Assembly (NCBI GenBank): GCA_043759595.1
Contig: JAYVLG010000139.1
Coordinates: forward strand, 1 to 16,415
Length of the DNA stretch: 16,415 nucleotides
Direction of reading: 5' to 3'
DNA from: Sulfurirhabdus sp043759595
Lineage (GTDB): Bacteria > Pseudomonadota > Gammaproteobacteria > Burkholderiales > SMCO01
Each line of letters begins with the position of its first letter. Within the stretch, counting starts at the first letter, position 1. Made by a program: the position numbers and the translations under genes. Under the pieces are notes generated by a model, which searched no databases, was not told where the DNA came from, and worked only from the letters and a program-made list of their open reading frames with translations. Positions 6,400-14,036 of the stretch are shown here, one piece after another.

Positions 6400-8193
6400 T
6401 TAAATTATCGGGCGGCCAAATAAAAACCCTTGGCCCCAGTCTATTCCTAAATCGCATAAAATATCTGCAGTATCCTCATCTTCCACATATTCAGCAATGG
6501 TCATCAGGTTAAGATCTTTTGCGATGTCATTAATGCCTTTAACGATTTTTCTGATGCGTTTGTCTTTGACTTGCATGATGAGGCTTCCTTCAATTTTAAG
6601 GAAAGAAATGGGTAGTTCGGCTAAGTATTGGAACGATGAATAGCCACTTCCAAAATCATCTACTGCAAGTCGCATGCCAAAATCCAGGAAGGGAGCCAGC
6701 TTGGCCTTTACAGCCTGAATGTCGCCTAATAACTGTCTCTCGGTGATTTCAAGCACGATTGGTTTTGTTGGCCCCAGGTCAATGCCACATAGTGAACAGG
6801 CTACCTGCGCCTCAGCAAACAGATTGTGAACCAGTTCCTGATGAAGCAGAAGATCAGCCGAAATATTCACAAAATGTGCAATGCGTTTACCGCCACCAGC
6901 AATGTTAAGTGCGCAGCGATTCATCGTTTGCTTGATGATTTGATAATCCAGCAGATGGGTCAGTTGCAACTCAGTTGCAGCATTGATAAAGTGAATCGCA
7001 TCTATGGGGGTTTCATGCTCTTCAATGATTCTCGCCAGAGCTTCTTCAGCAACCGTGGTTCGGGTTTTTAAATCTACAATGGGTTGGTAGGCAGGAACCA
7101 GTTTGTTCGTTTCGATTGCAGAATTTATTTTGGCTGCAATCGAGTAGATTTCCTGCTTTTCTTTTGCGGCGACAACCCGGTTTCGGCCTGTCTTTTTTGC
7201 TTCATACAGTGCGGCATCTGCCGCTGCAATGAGAAAATCAGTTGTATCGCCATCTCGAGGGTAGCTGGATACACCGATGCTGGCGGAGGTTTTGATTTTT
7301 TGCTGGTTGAGCTGGATGGAAAACTGGGCAATTTCTTCTCGTAGACGTCCTGCAATATTCAGCGCTTCTTCTTCACGCGTGTTCGGCAAAATAGCCAGGA
7401 ATTCTTCTCCTCCCCATCTTCCTATCCAGTCATTGGCCCGCAATAGTTTTCTGGATACTTCGCTGATACCCCGTAAAATTTCGTCACCGATTGCATGACC
7501 ATAGTTATCGTTAAGTAACTTGAAGCGATCAAGATCAATCAGCAGCAAGCTGAATGGATTTTTAGTCCGGATAGCCTGAGCATATTCTCGATTGATGATT
7601 TCCTGGAAAGCACGTCGATTGAAGAGCTGGGTTGTGGAATCAATTGTGGCCATTTCTTCGAGGTTTAATTTCAGGCTGGCTTGTTCCAACGCCACTGTGG
7701 CTAACTGAGAGAAGGCCAGGAAAGGCTCATTCCCAATATTTTCGAAGTAATCGGGTATGTCTGCAAAGATAACGATAAGCCCACGGCATGTCTTGCCTGG
7801 GTTGCCGATAGGTAATGTCAGGGCTTCTGCCAGGCCATGCTGGATTGCTTGCTCGCGCCATAAGCCAAAGGTGGTATCCGATTTTACTCTTACCAGTACA
7901 GGTTGATTGGTTGCCAGCGAACGTCTGCCGGGTCCTTTCATCGATTCTGGAGAGCGGTCGACTATGACTGTTGAAGCATACTTGGATGCGCGACCAACGG
8001 CATAAGAAGGTACTATTGTTTCGTTATCTGGATTGCCCAGGTACATCCACGCCAGACAAATATGTTTTGATGACGCAATAAGGGCATCACAAGCAGCTCT
8101 CAGTACTTCATCAGGCGTTTTACCTTGAGCAAGGCTTGTTGTGGCGGTTAATAACGCTTTGTAGATGAGCAGTTGCTCGTTCTTGTGGTCCAT
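6400..8193 (-). CDS. GAF-GGDEF-EAL cyclic-di-GMP cyclase/phosphodiesterase
   Basis: This 597-aa cytoplasmic protein has no membrane segment. Residues 10-170 look like a GAF sensor domain. Residues 180-345 are a GGDEF domain with active-site GGEEF at 261-265 and the inhibitory I-site R252-A-N-D255 five residues before it. Residues 350-597 are an EAL domain with E384 in the EAL motif, N443, E482 in LEITER, D512-D513 in VDDFGSGYSS, K533, E568 in AEYVED and Q588 in GQGF. All main metal and catalytic positions are thus present. One departure is KIEG at 533-536 where KID is usual. It could both make and break c-di-GMP, with GAF ligand binding setting the balance. The ATG at 8193 has AAGAGAA upstream. 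It stands alone, divergent from the peroxiredoxin gene. Confidence 0.92.
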   Translation of the reverse strand: MDHKNEQLLIYKALLTATTSLAQGKTPDEVLRAACDALIASSKHICLAWMYLGNPDNETIVPSYAVGRASKYASTVIVDRSPESMKGPGRRSLATNQPVLVRVKSDTTFGLWREQAIQHGLAEALTLPIGNPGKTCRGLIVIFADIPDYFENIGNEPFLAFSQLATVALEQASLKLNLEEMATIDSTTQLFNRRAFQEIINREYAQAIRTKNPFSLLLIDLDRFKLLNDNYGHAIGDEILRGISEVSRKLLRANDWIGRWGGEEFLAILPNTREEEALNIAGRLREEIAQFSIQLNQQKIKTSASIGVSSYPRDGDTTDFLIAAADAALYEAKKTGRNRVVAAKEKQEIYSIAAKINSAIETNKLVPAYQPIVDLKTRTTVAEEALARIIEEHETPIDAIHFINAATELQLTHLLDYQIIKQTMNRCALNIAGGGKRIAHFVNISADLLLHQELVHNLFAEAQVACSLCGIDLGPTKPIVLEITERQLLGDIQAVKAKLAPFLDFGMRLAVDDFGSGYSSFQYLAELPISFLKIEGSLIMQVKDKRIRKIVKGINDIAKDLNLMTIAEYVEDEDTADILCDLGIDWGQGFLFGRPII

Positions 8194-8502
8194 TGTTTCT
8201 CTTGGTTATTATTTATAAGCTTTACGTTACATCATACAATTCTTAGACGTGACAGAAAAATAAATATATGCGATCTTCAAACGTATTAACCCAATGTATC
8301 ATTTTATGCGTTATTACTGTTTAATTAAACGTGTTAAAAAAATTCAATATGTTGAATTAATGTTGGTTAAGTACCGGTACATCACTTGTTTTATTATAGC
8401 CATGTCGGTTGTGTGTCAAAATAAATTTCAGATTAATAACATGCCTGACTTGGATTGTTCCAGTCCGCAATGTTGGATGGTATTTTGTGATAAAGGAACT
8501 CG
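8194..8502. promoter_or_regulatory. divergent intergenic region with three perfect palindromes
   Basis: These 309 AT-rich bp separate the GGDEF-EAL gene from the peroxiredoxin gene. Three exact palindromes are clustered: GTTTAATTAAAC at 8319-8330, AATTCAA/TTGAATT with a four-base centre at 8341-8358, and GTACCGGTAC at 8371-8380. They could be operator sites for one or both genes. A weak open frame at 8294-8506 has no ribosome binding site or family likeness and is not called. Confidence 0.4.
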
Positions 8503-9048
8503 ATGAAGATAATACTGATCTTGGTGGCTTTTATTGTCATGGGGCTGTTGTGGGTAAAGTTGAGTAGTGCTGGCGAAATTCCCCGGCAAGGCGATCTGGC
8601 GCCAGCGTTTGATTTGCCGGATCAAAATGGCAAAAATCAGAAATTGGCTGATTATCAGGGAAAATGGGTTGTCCTGTATTTTTATCCGAAAGATGATACG
8701 CCCGGTTGCACGCAAGAGGCATGTACCTTTCGTGATGATCTGCATTTGCTGACGGAATTGGGGGCGCAGGTAATCGGCGTAAGTGTGGACGATTCCGCTT
8801 CGCACACAGAGTTTGCAAAAAAATATCATTTGCCTTTTCCTCTGCTCGCGGACAAAAACGGCAAAGTAACAGAAAGTTATGGCGCGCTGTTGAATCTGGG
8901 TATTATGCAGTTTGCAAAACGTTATACATTTTTGATAGACCCGCAAGGCAAGGTCGCGCGTGTTTATCAGAAAGTGGATACCTCACGGCACTCCAAAGAA
9001 ATCATCGATGATTTGAGGAAGTTGGTTAAACCTGGAAACCACAGTTGA
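8503..9048 (+). CDS. bcp: PrxQ/BCP-type peroxiredoxin, exported or membrane-anchored
   Basis: The ATG at 8503 follows AAAGGAA by seven nucleotides. The 181-aa product reduces hydrogen peroxide and organic peroxides with thiols. Residues 1-23 are a hydrophobic N-terminal segment (MKIILILVAFIVMGLLWVKL) not found in the standard cytoplasmic BCP, so the protein is probably periplasmic or tethered to the inner membrane. The AhpC/TSA domain occupies about 26-175. The active site PKDDTPGCTQEAC has peroxidatic Cys69 in the P-x3-T-x2-C pattern and a resolving Cys74 five residues later, the PrxQ atypical two-cysteine arrangement. The conserved second half includes FPLLADKNGKV and an Arg in AKRYTFLID. 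It is followed by a large palindrome and then a VOC gene on the same strand. Confidence 0.88.
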   Translation: MKIILILVAFIVMGLLWVKLSSAGEIPRQGDLAPAFDLPDQNGKNQKLADYQGKWVVLYFYPKDDTPGCTQEACTFRDDLHLLTELGAQVIGVSVDDSASHTEFAKKYHLPFPLLADKNGKVTESYGALLNLGIMQFAKRYTFLIDPQGKVARVYQKVDTSRHSKEIIDDLRKLVKPGNHS

Positions 9049-9128
9049 CCGCTAACCCTAACATTTAACTAAATAATGCTAATAGAATTTTTAATGATTT
9101 TCTGGTTCACACTGCTGGTGAGACCGTT

Positions 9129-9248
9129 ATGGGTTGGATTGCACAGTTTACGCAGCACAGGGCGGCGTTGCAACACCTTGAAATGGAATGACCATTCTGC
9201 GTCATTGCGCCTTGCCCTGCACTCCAAAAACAGCACACTCCAACCCAT
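9129..9248. repeat. 120-bp concentric imperfect palindrome (repeat element-like)
   Basis: Outer arms ATGGGTTGGA (9129-9138) and TCCAACCCAT (9239-9248) are exact complements. Inner arms AATGG (9182-9186) and CCATT (9192-9196) are too, around a five-base loop. Both pairs share the same centre, near 9189. Between them the arms still match imperfectly, for example CAGGGC..GGCG against GCGCCTTGCCCTG, so the whole unit could fold as one long hairpin. It is more GC-rich than the flanks. It resembles the palindromic repeat units or small non-autonomous elements found in many copies in some genomes, but only one copy is in this window. It lies between bcp and the VOC gene. Confidence 0.6.
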
Positions 9249-9273
9249 CCAACTAAGCTTTCCAGGTTAAACA

Positions 9274-9654
9274 ATGATTGCATCTCTTGATCATCTGGTT
9301 CTGACAACACGCGATCTGGATAAGTGCGTGAAATTTTACAGTGATATTCTTGAAATGAAGCTGGAGCGATTTGGTGATAATCGCCTTGCGTTACATTTTG
9401 GACAACAGAAAATCAATTTGCATGAATTTGGACGGGAGTTTGAGCCTAAGGCAGCTATTCCCATGCCGGGGTCACTGGATTTGTGCTTTTTGATAGATAG
9501 ATCATTGAAGGAAGTCATGGTCAGGCTGGAAGCGTGCGGCGTACCTGTCATAGAAGGGCCGGTACGCCGAACAGGTGCCAGTTCAGCCATTCTCTCAATA
9601 TATGTACGCGACCCGGATGGAAATCTTATTGAGTTGGCCCAGGCAGCAGATTGA
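9274..9654 (+). CDS. VOC-superfamily (glyoxalase-fold) protein
   Basis: This 126-aa protein is a single VOC domain with two beta-alpha-beta-beta-beta modules. The first opens LDHLVLTTRDLDKCVKFY, the second ends YVRDPDGNLIEL, both characteristic of glyoxalase/bleomycin-resistance/dioxygenase proteins. Metal ligands expected in the family are seen at H7, H50 (INLHEFG) and E120 (NLIEL). It lacks features that would settle the substrate, so it may be a metal-dependent lyase, dioxygenase or resistance protein; members of this subgroup are often labelled VOC family virulence protein. The start ATG has AGG about seven bases upstream, a weak ribosome binding site. It ends two base pairs from the stop codon of the convergent HDOD gene. 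Confidence 0.82.
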   Translation: MIASLDHLVLTTRDLDKCVKFYSDILEMKLERFGDNRLALHFGQQKINLHEFGREFEPKAAIPMPGSLDLCFLIDRSLKEVMVRLEACGVPVIEGPVRRTGASSAILSIYVRDPDGNLIELAQAAD

Positions 9655-9656
9655 AT

Positions 9657-11069
9657 TTATTCGTTAATCTGTTCCGCCCAGATTAATGCGTCGGCATGGT
9701 AGGCATTGACATGGGTGACATCTAACCCGAGATGTTTTGCTAAAGCAGTGATGCGTTCCTGATCAAATTCTTCGCAGGCGATGGCCAGCTCCAGATAGGG
9801 GGCGTATTTACCTTTTTTATGCAGCAGTGCCTCTACAGCCAAAGGCGGCAGACTGACTTGAGCCAGAACTTTTTCCATAGGCAAGTGCAGCAGGATGTCC
9901 AGAAGTGAAAAAATGCCTGTTACAAACAGCTCGTCCCGCTCATTTGCAGGCAATGAATCACTGGCAGATAATTCAGCTAAACGTGCCCTTACCAGCGCGT
10001 TTTCCAAGAGCGCCCAATCCAGCGCATCTCCGGCACCACTCGTGAAAAGCAATAATGTGAGCCAGCGATAAAGATTTTGCCGGCCAAGAATGAGCAAGGC
10101 TTGATCGATTGAATTGACCTTGTTTGCCAGACCAGAACCGGCACTGTTGATGTATCGCAGTATTTTGAAGGAAAGCGCCGGATCCTGCTTGAAGGCCTGA
10201 GCCAGTTCAGCAATTTCGGCGTCCTGTCGAATACGGTTTAGCAAATCCAGTATTTTGATTCGTCCCGTATCCATTCTGGGGGATGCCCACGCTTCTCTGC
10301 TGGTGACGAATTGTCCCTGAAAGTAAGCGAATGGCAGTTTGGTGCAAACATGAAATTCGTCCAGCGTTCTGATGTTGGTTGCAACCAGATTTTTATCAAA
10401 CACCAGTTTGCTGATTGCACTGATTTGGGAGGTAATGGTGGGCAGGTTGTTGTCGCCAATGTTGATGAAAATAAATTCTGCTAATTCCATAAAAGGTTGC
10501 ATTTCTGGTAGGTCAGTATTGCCTTGAAGCCCAATACGGAAACCCAGATTCTTGAGCGCATTCAGTTTGGTTATTAACACACTGCTATTAGCAAAACATT
10601 GTTCAAGGGCGCTCACCACGAGTACGGTCCCTTTTTGAGGAAGTTGTTCCAGAAGGGGGTGGTCAAGGGTGGAAGGTAAAATAGGGATAAAGGCCAAGCG
10701 ATGCCCCAGCAAACGCTGGATATCCATATTCAGAATGTTTCTGAGCAGCACTTCATCATACAAACGCTGAACAATGGTAGAAGAAGCCCGGACACGCTCA
10801 TTGATGTTGCGACTCAAGGTAAATGAGTACCCTGCGACCTTCTGTTCTTTATTTAATACCGCTTCTCGGCAAACAACAGAAGGTGGTATGGTTTTTTCAG
10901 CAATCAATTCTTCTGTATTTTCTTCTGAAGCAGGCAAGCTGCCATTTTTGCTGGATACCGGGGCAAGTTCATTCAGGCGCTTAAACTCAGAGCTATCCGC
11001 AGCAGGCGTGATTTTTTCATCAGGTTTAGCATCTTTACCGGACAGTAGCTTAATGAAGCGGTTTAACAT
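9657..11069 (-). CDS. degenerate EAL plus HDOD domain signalling protein (YuxH-like)
   Basis: This 470-aa protein has three parts. Residues 1-60 are polar and low-complexity. Residues 62-265 follow the EAL-like fold of YuxH-type proteins, but the active site is lost: where REAVLNKEQKVAGYSFTLSRN should contain a Y-E-L/E-A-L motif it reads SFTL, and the later acidic catalytic residues are missing. Residues 270-460 are an HDOD domain (IRQDAEIAELAQAFKQDPAL, FKILRYINSA, IDQALLILGRQNLYRWL), a non-catalytic relative of HD phosphohydrolases seen in signalling proteins. It is probably a scaffold or effector in c-di-GMP-linked or motility control rather than an enzyme. A purine-rich AAGAAGAG precedes the ATG at 11069. 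It converges with the VOC gene. Confidence 0.85.
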   Translation of the reverse strand: MLNRFIKLLSGKDAKPDEKITPAADSSEFKRLNELAPVSSKNGSLPASEENTEELIAEKTIPPSVVCREAVLNKEQKVAGYSFTLSRNINERVRASSTIVQRLYDEVLLRNILNMDIQRLLGHRLAFIPILPSTLDHPLLEQLPQKGTVLVVSALEQCFANSSVLITKLNALKNLGFRIGLQGNTDLPEMQPFMELAEFIFINIGDNNLPTITSQISAISKLVFDKNLVATNIRTLDEFHVCTKLPFAYFQGQFVTSREAWASPRMDTGRIKILDLLNRIRQDAEIAELAQAFKQDPALSFKILRYINSAGSGLANKVNSIDQALLILGRQNLYRWLTLLLFTSGAGDALDWALLENALVRARLAELSASDSLPANERDELFVTGIFSLLDILLHLPMEKVLAQVSLPPLAVEALLHKKGKYAPYLELAIACEEFDQERITALAKHLGLDVTHVNAYHADALIWAEQINE

Positions 11070-11235
11070 CTGAAAACTCTTCTTGTATTTGCAAAATGGT
11101 TTGTTAGAACAGCTTCTTGAAACAATCGATTTACATAAACGGTGAATCTGAACTGATTTTTAATTTCGCAGGGATTCGCCTGAAAATCAGTGTCATGAAG
11201 AACTACTATAATGTAATTGAATTTCATCATTTGCG

Positions 11236-11267
11236 CTACAACTGCCTTTGATACGGCCAAGTTGTAG
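11236..11267. other. 8-bp perfect inverted repeat between divergent genes
   Basis: CTACAACT (11236-11243) and AGTTGTAG (11260-11267) are exact complements, and GCC/GGC directly inside extends the stem with a two-base bulge. It lies between the HDOD gene and the dksA-like gene, about 110 bp upstream of the latter. No U-run follows. It may be a leader hairpin or operator. Confidence 0.4.
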
Positions 11268-11378
11268 TCTATTCAACAGAAAAACAGGTGTGTTTGTGCA
11301 AGTAAGTGCCCATTAAATATGCCAAAAAAGGCGTAATGAGTGTGCAGATTTTTTATTTGTCTTACAGGGGAGGTTTGG

Positions 11379-11777
11379 ATGAGCGAACTATCACAAGATC
11401 AGCAAACGCAGATTATAGAACTGCTGAATCAACGCTATCAGACAGTGATTGAAGAAGTGCGAGAAGAACTGGCGAATGCGGGACAGCATCAATATATCGA
11501 AATTATTGGCAATGTGCCAACTGATAGCGGAGATGCGTCTATGGGAGATATGCTGGCAGATTTGAATGCGGCCATGATTGACCGGCAAATTCTCGAAATT
11601 CGGGATATAGAGGCGGCTCGTCTGCGGATTGAAAACAAGGAGTTTGGCACTTGCTAGAATTGTGGAGAGGGTATTGCCTTTGAGCGGTTGTTGGCTTACC
11701 CCACAGCCAAGCGTTGCATTAGCTGTCAGCAGCAGTATGAAAAAAATTACGCCACAGAAAGTACACCATCCCTTTGA
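11379..11777 (+). pseudogene. DksA/TraR-type zinc-finger protein gene with an in-frame amber codon
   Basis: ATG 11379 follows GGGGAGG closely and gives 92 codons: a helical N-terminal half (about 1-85, ending DIEAARLRIENKEFGTC) as in DksA/TraR transcription regulators that bind the RNA polymerase secondary channel. A TAG stop comes at 11655-11657. Without any shift of frame the sequence goes on as NCGEGIAFERLLAYPTAKRC, then ISCQQQYEKN, to a TGA at 11775-11777. The codon between the two cysteines of the first C-x-x-C pair is thus the amber, and the four cysteines (92, 95, 114, 117) keep normal spacing. One point mutation, such as CAG to TAG, would explain this. Read-through would give 132 aa. 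It lies 22 bp upstream of polX, probably in one operon. An earlier in-frame ATG context at 11340 lacks a ribosome binding site. Confidence 0.75.
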
Positions 11778-11799
11778 CTGATACGGGCAAAGATAAATT

Positions 11800-13524
11800 A
11801 TGCCAATCCATAACGCGGACATAGCGGCAATATTTGAAGAAATAGCGGATTTGCTGGAAATTCAGGATGCCAATCCCTTTCGGGTACGGGCATACCGTAA
11901 CGCCGCCCGGGCGATGGGTGAGCTGGGGCGCGATGTAAAGAGTCTGTTGGAGCATGATGGGAAGCTGCCAAAATTACCTGGAATAGGCGCTGATCTTGAC
12001 GCCAAAATCCATGAGATTGTAGAAACCGGGAAGTGCGCTTTGCTGGAGAGGCTGCACAAGGAACTCCCTCCTGCAATCACCGAACTGTTAAAAATACCCG
12101 GATTGGGACCGAAGCGTGTCAAAACGCTGTATCACGATCTGGATGTGCAAACACTCGAACAATTGTACCGCGCAGCCAAGGATGGAAGAATTCGTGCGCT
12201 ACATGGCTTCGGGGAAAAGACCGAACGCAATATTCTGGATGCAATTGAAGCGCATGTTAACCAGACACGTCGTTTCAAGTTGGCTGTTGCTGCACAGTAT
12301 GCCGATTCCCTTACGGCATATCTGGAAAAAGTATCAGGAGTCAAACGTGTGGTAGTGGCAGGCAGTTTTCGCCGTATGCGTGAAACCGTTGGTGATCTGG
12401 ATATTCTGGTGACGGCTGATGCAACCAGCAAGGTGATGGATCACTTTATTGCCTATGATGAGATGGCAGAGATATTGTCCCATGGCCCAACACGTTCCAG
12501 TGTGGTGCTTAAAAGCGGTTTGCAGGTGGATGTGCGTGTAGTGAATGAAGAAAGCTACGGCTCTGCGCTGCACTATTTTACCGGTTCCAAATCACACAAT
12601 ATTGCTGTGCGTAAACTGGCGCAGGCGCGCGGACTGAAGATTAACGAGTATGGGGTATTCAAGGGCCAGAATCGAATAGCAGGGGAAACAGAGGAATCGG
12701 TATATCTTACCGTGGGGTTGCCCTATATTCCGCCAGAACTGCGGGAAGATCGGGGTGAACTTCAAATTGCCCGCGCCGGACATCTGCCAAATTTGATTGA
12801 ATTGGCTGATTTGAAGGGGGATTTACATGCGCATACCAAGGCCACTGACGGGCGTAATACGCTGAAAGAAATGGCGCTGGCAGCCAAGGCAATGGGGTTT
12901 GACTATCTGGCTATTACTGAGCATTCAAGACACCTGACCGTTGCCCATGGTCTGGATCCGCAGCGATTATTGAAACAGATGGATGAAATTGACCGGCTGA
13001 ATGAAGAATTGCAGGGGATGACCCTGCTAAAAGGGATTGAGGTGGATATCCTGGAAGATGGTAGTCTGGATTTGCCTGACAGTGTTCTGGCACGGCTGGA
13101 TTTGGTGGTTGGAGCTGTGCATAGCAAGTTCGAGCTTTCCCGCGCGAAACAGACGGAGCGTATTTTGCGCGCCATGGCGCATCCCCATTTCACCATACTG
13201 GCGCACCCGACGGGGCGCTTGATTGACCAACGCGAACCTTATGATGTGGACATGCTGCGCATTATTCGAGAAGCGAAGAAGCGGGGATGTTACCTTGAGC
13301 TGAACGCGCATCCTGAACGTCTGGATTTACTAGACACCCAGTGCCAGATGGCCAAAGAAGAAGGCGTGCTGGTGAGTATTAACTCCGACGCACATAACAT
13401 ACTGGGTTTTGGAAATTTGCGCTTTGGTATCGGGCAGGCGCGGCGTGGCTGGCTGGAAAAACAGGATGTTTTGAATACGCGCACGTTGCAGGAATTGCTG
13501 CCATTGCTCAGCGATACGATGTAG
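11800..13524 (+). CDS. polX: family-X DNA polymerase with C-terminal PHP domain
   Basis: This 574-aa protein is the standard length for bacterial PolX, a gap-filling repair polymerase. It begins MPIHNADIAAIFEEIADLLE, the usual start. Residues 1-150 are the helix-hairpin-helix (8-kDa-like) region with IPGLGPKRV and LHGFGEKTERN. Residues 155-315 form the nucleotidyltransferase domain with GSFRR at 188-192, D199 and D201 in GDLDILV, and D244 in LQVDVRVV. Residues 335-560 are a PHP domain with H343 and H345 in LHAHTKATDG, H376 in ITEHS, E414 in GIEVD, LAHPTG and NSDAH, which in family members gives 3'-5' exonuclease and AP-endonuclease activities. All catalytic residues are present. The ribosome binding site is weak, consistent with translation coupled to the gene 22 bp upstream. 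Confidence 0.95.
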   Translation: MPIHNADIAAIFEEIADLLEIQDANPFRVRAYRNAARAMGELGRDVKSLLEHDGKLPKLPGIGADLDAKIHEIVETGKCALLERLHKELPPAITELLKIPGLGPKRVKTLYHDLDVQTLEQLYRAAKDGRIRALHGFGEKTERNILDAIEAHVNQTRRFKLAVAAQYADSLTAYLEKVSGVKRVVVAGSFRRMRETVGDLDILVTADATSKVMDHFIAYDEMAEILSHGPTRSSVVLKSGLQVDVRVVNEESYGSALHYFTGSKSHNIAVRKLAQARGLKINEYGVFKGQNRIAGETEESVYLTVGLPYIPPELREDRGELQIARAGHLPNLIELADLKGDLHAHTKATDGRNTLKEMALAAKAMGFDYLAITEHSRHLTVAHGLDPQRLLKQMDEIDRLNEELQGMTLLKGIEVDILEDGSLDLPDSVLARLDLVVGAVHSKFELSRAKQTERILRAMAHPHFTILAHPTGRLIDQREPYDVDMLRIIREAKKRGCYLELNAHPERLDLLDTQCQMAKEEGVLVSINSDAHNILGFGNLRFGIGQARRGWLEKQDVLNTRTLQELLPLLSDTM

Positions 13525-14036
13525 CCGTAGAGTTTTCAGGGGAGTGCGTTTTTTGGGAATTACAAGTGACGCAAAACCCTTCGCAGTATTGTTTGTAACT
13601 GTTATAGCGTGCGTTGAATGAATTAGGCGAGAAAATCTTTGCGAGGTTTACACAAGTTTTCCTGATATTGTTGACTTTAGAATATTAGGTAGTAACTGGA
13701 TTAATCAGATGTTTTTTTCTACTAACTATGTATACTCGAAATGGTCTATCAGGATGAAATGATAATTTACTCATGTAGTGCCTTCAATGTACGATATATA
13801 AAAACCGGATTGCCTCTAGACTATGCTGTTCGTAGTTCCCATAGCCTAGTTATTTAATCTCTTGGTTTTTTGCCTGACGCTAATCTGAAGGTTTTTACAA
13901 ATGTTACCTTGTAGCAATTTCCTATGCACTGAATAATTGTTTTTGCTAATCAATTTTCAATAAAATTTGATTTTGGTCTTTATAATGTTACTTTGTTTTG
14001 CAATCCTAAATGCAAAACCACCCAGCTGAACTAAGC
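13525..14036. other. AT-rich 512-bp stretch without genes
   Basis: No open frame with a start, ribosome binding site and family likeness is seen on either strand, and no tRNA or rRNA is recognisable. The sequence is clearly more AT-rich than its neighbours. It holds a short weak stem near 13697-13709 followed by a T7 run at 13712-13718, which might end polX transcription, and a hairpin at 13995-14018. It could also hide an unannotated small RNA. Confidence 0.5.
13995..14018. terminator. 8-bp hairpin downstream of the MCP gene
   Basis: GTTTTGCA (13995-14002) and TGCAAAAC (14011-14018) are exact complements around an eight-base loop, 19 bp beyond the stop of the minus-strand MCP gene. No U-run follows on the minus strand, so termination is plausible only from position and stem. 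Confidence 0.4.

Noticed and set aside
8294..8506. 70-codon open frame upstream of bcp
   Set aside because: No ribosome binding site or recognisable domain, overlaps the bcp start, and lies over the cluster of palindromes.
9076..9270. 64-codon open frame before the VOC gene
   Set aside because: It runs through the large palindrome and has no ribosome binding site or family likeness.
11655..11657. TAG as pyrrolysine or another recoded amino acid
   Set aside because: No recoding machinery or signal is visible, all other genes end or read normally, and a single nonsense mutation explains it.
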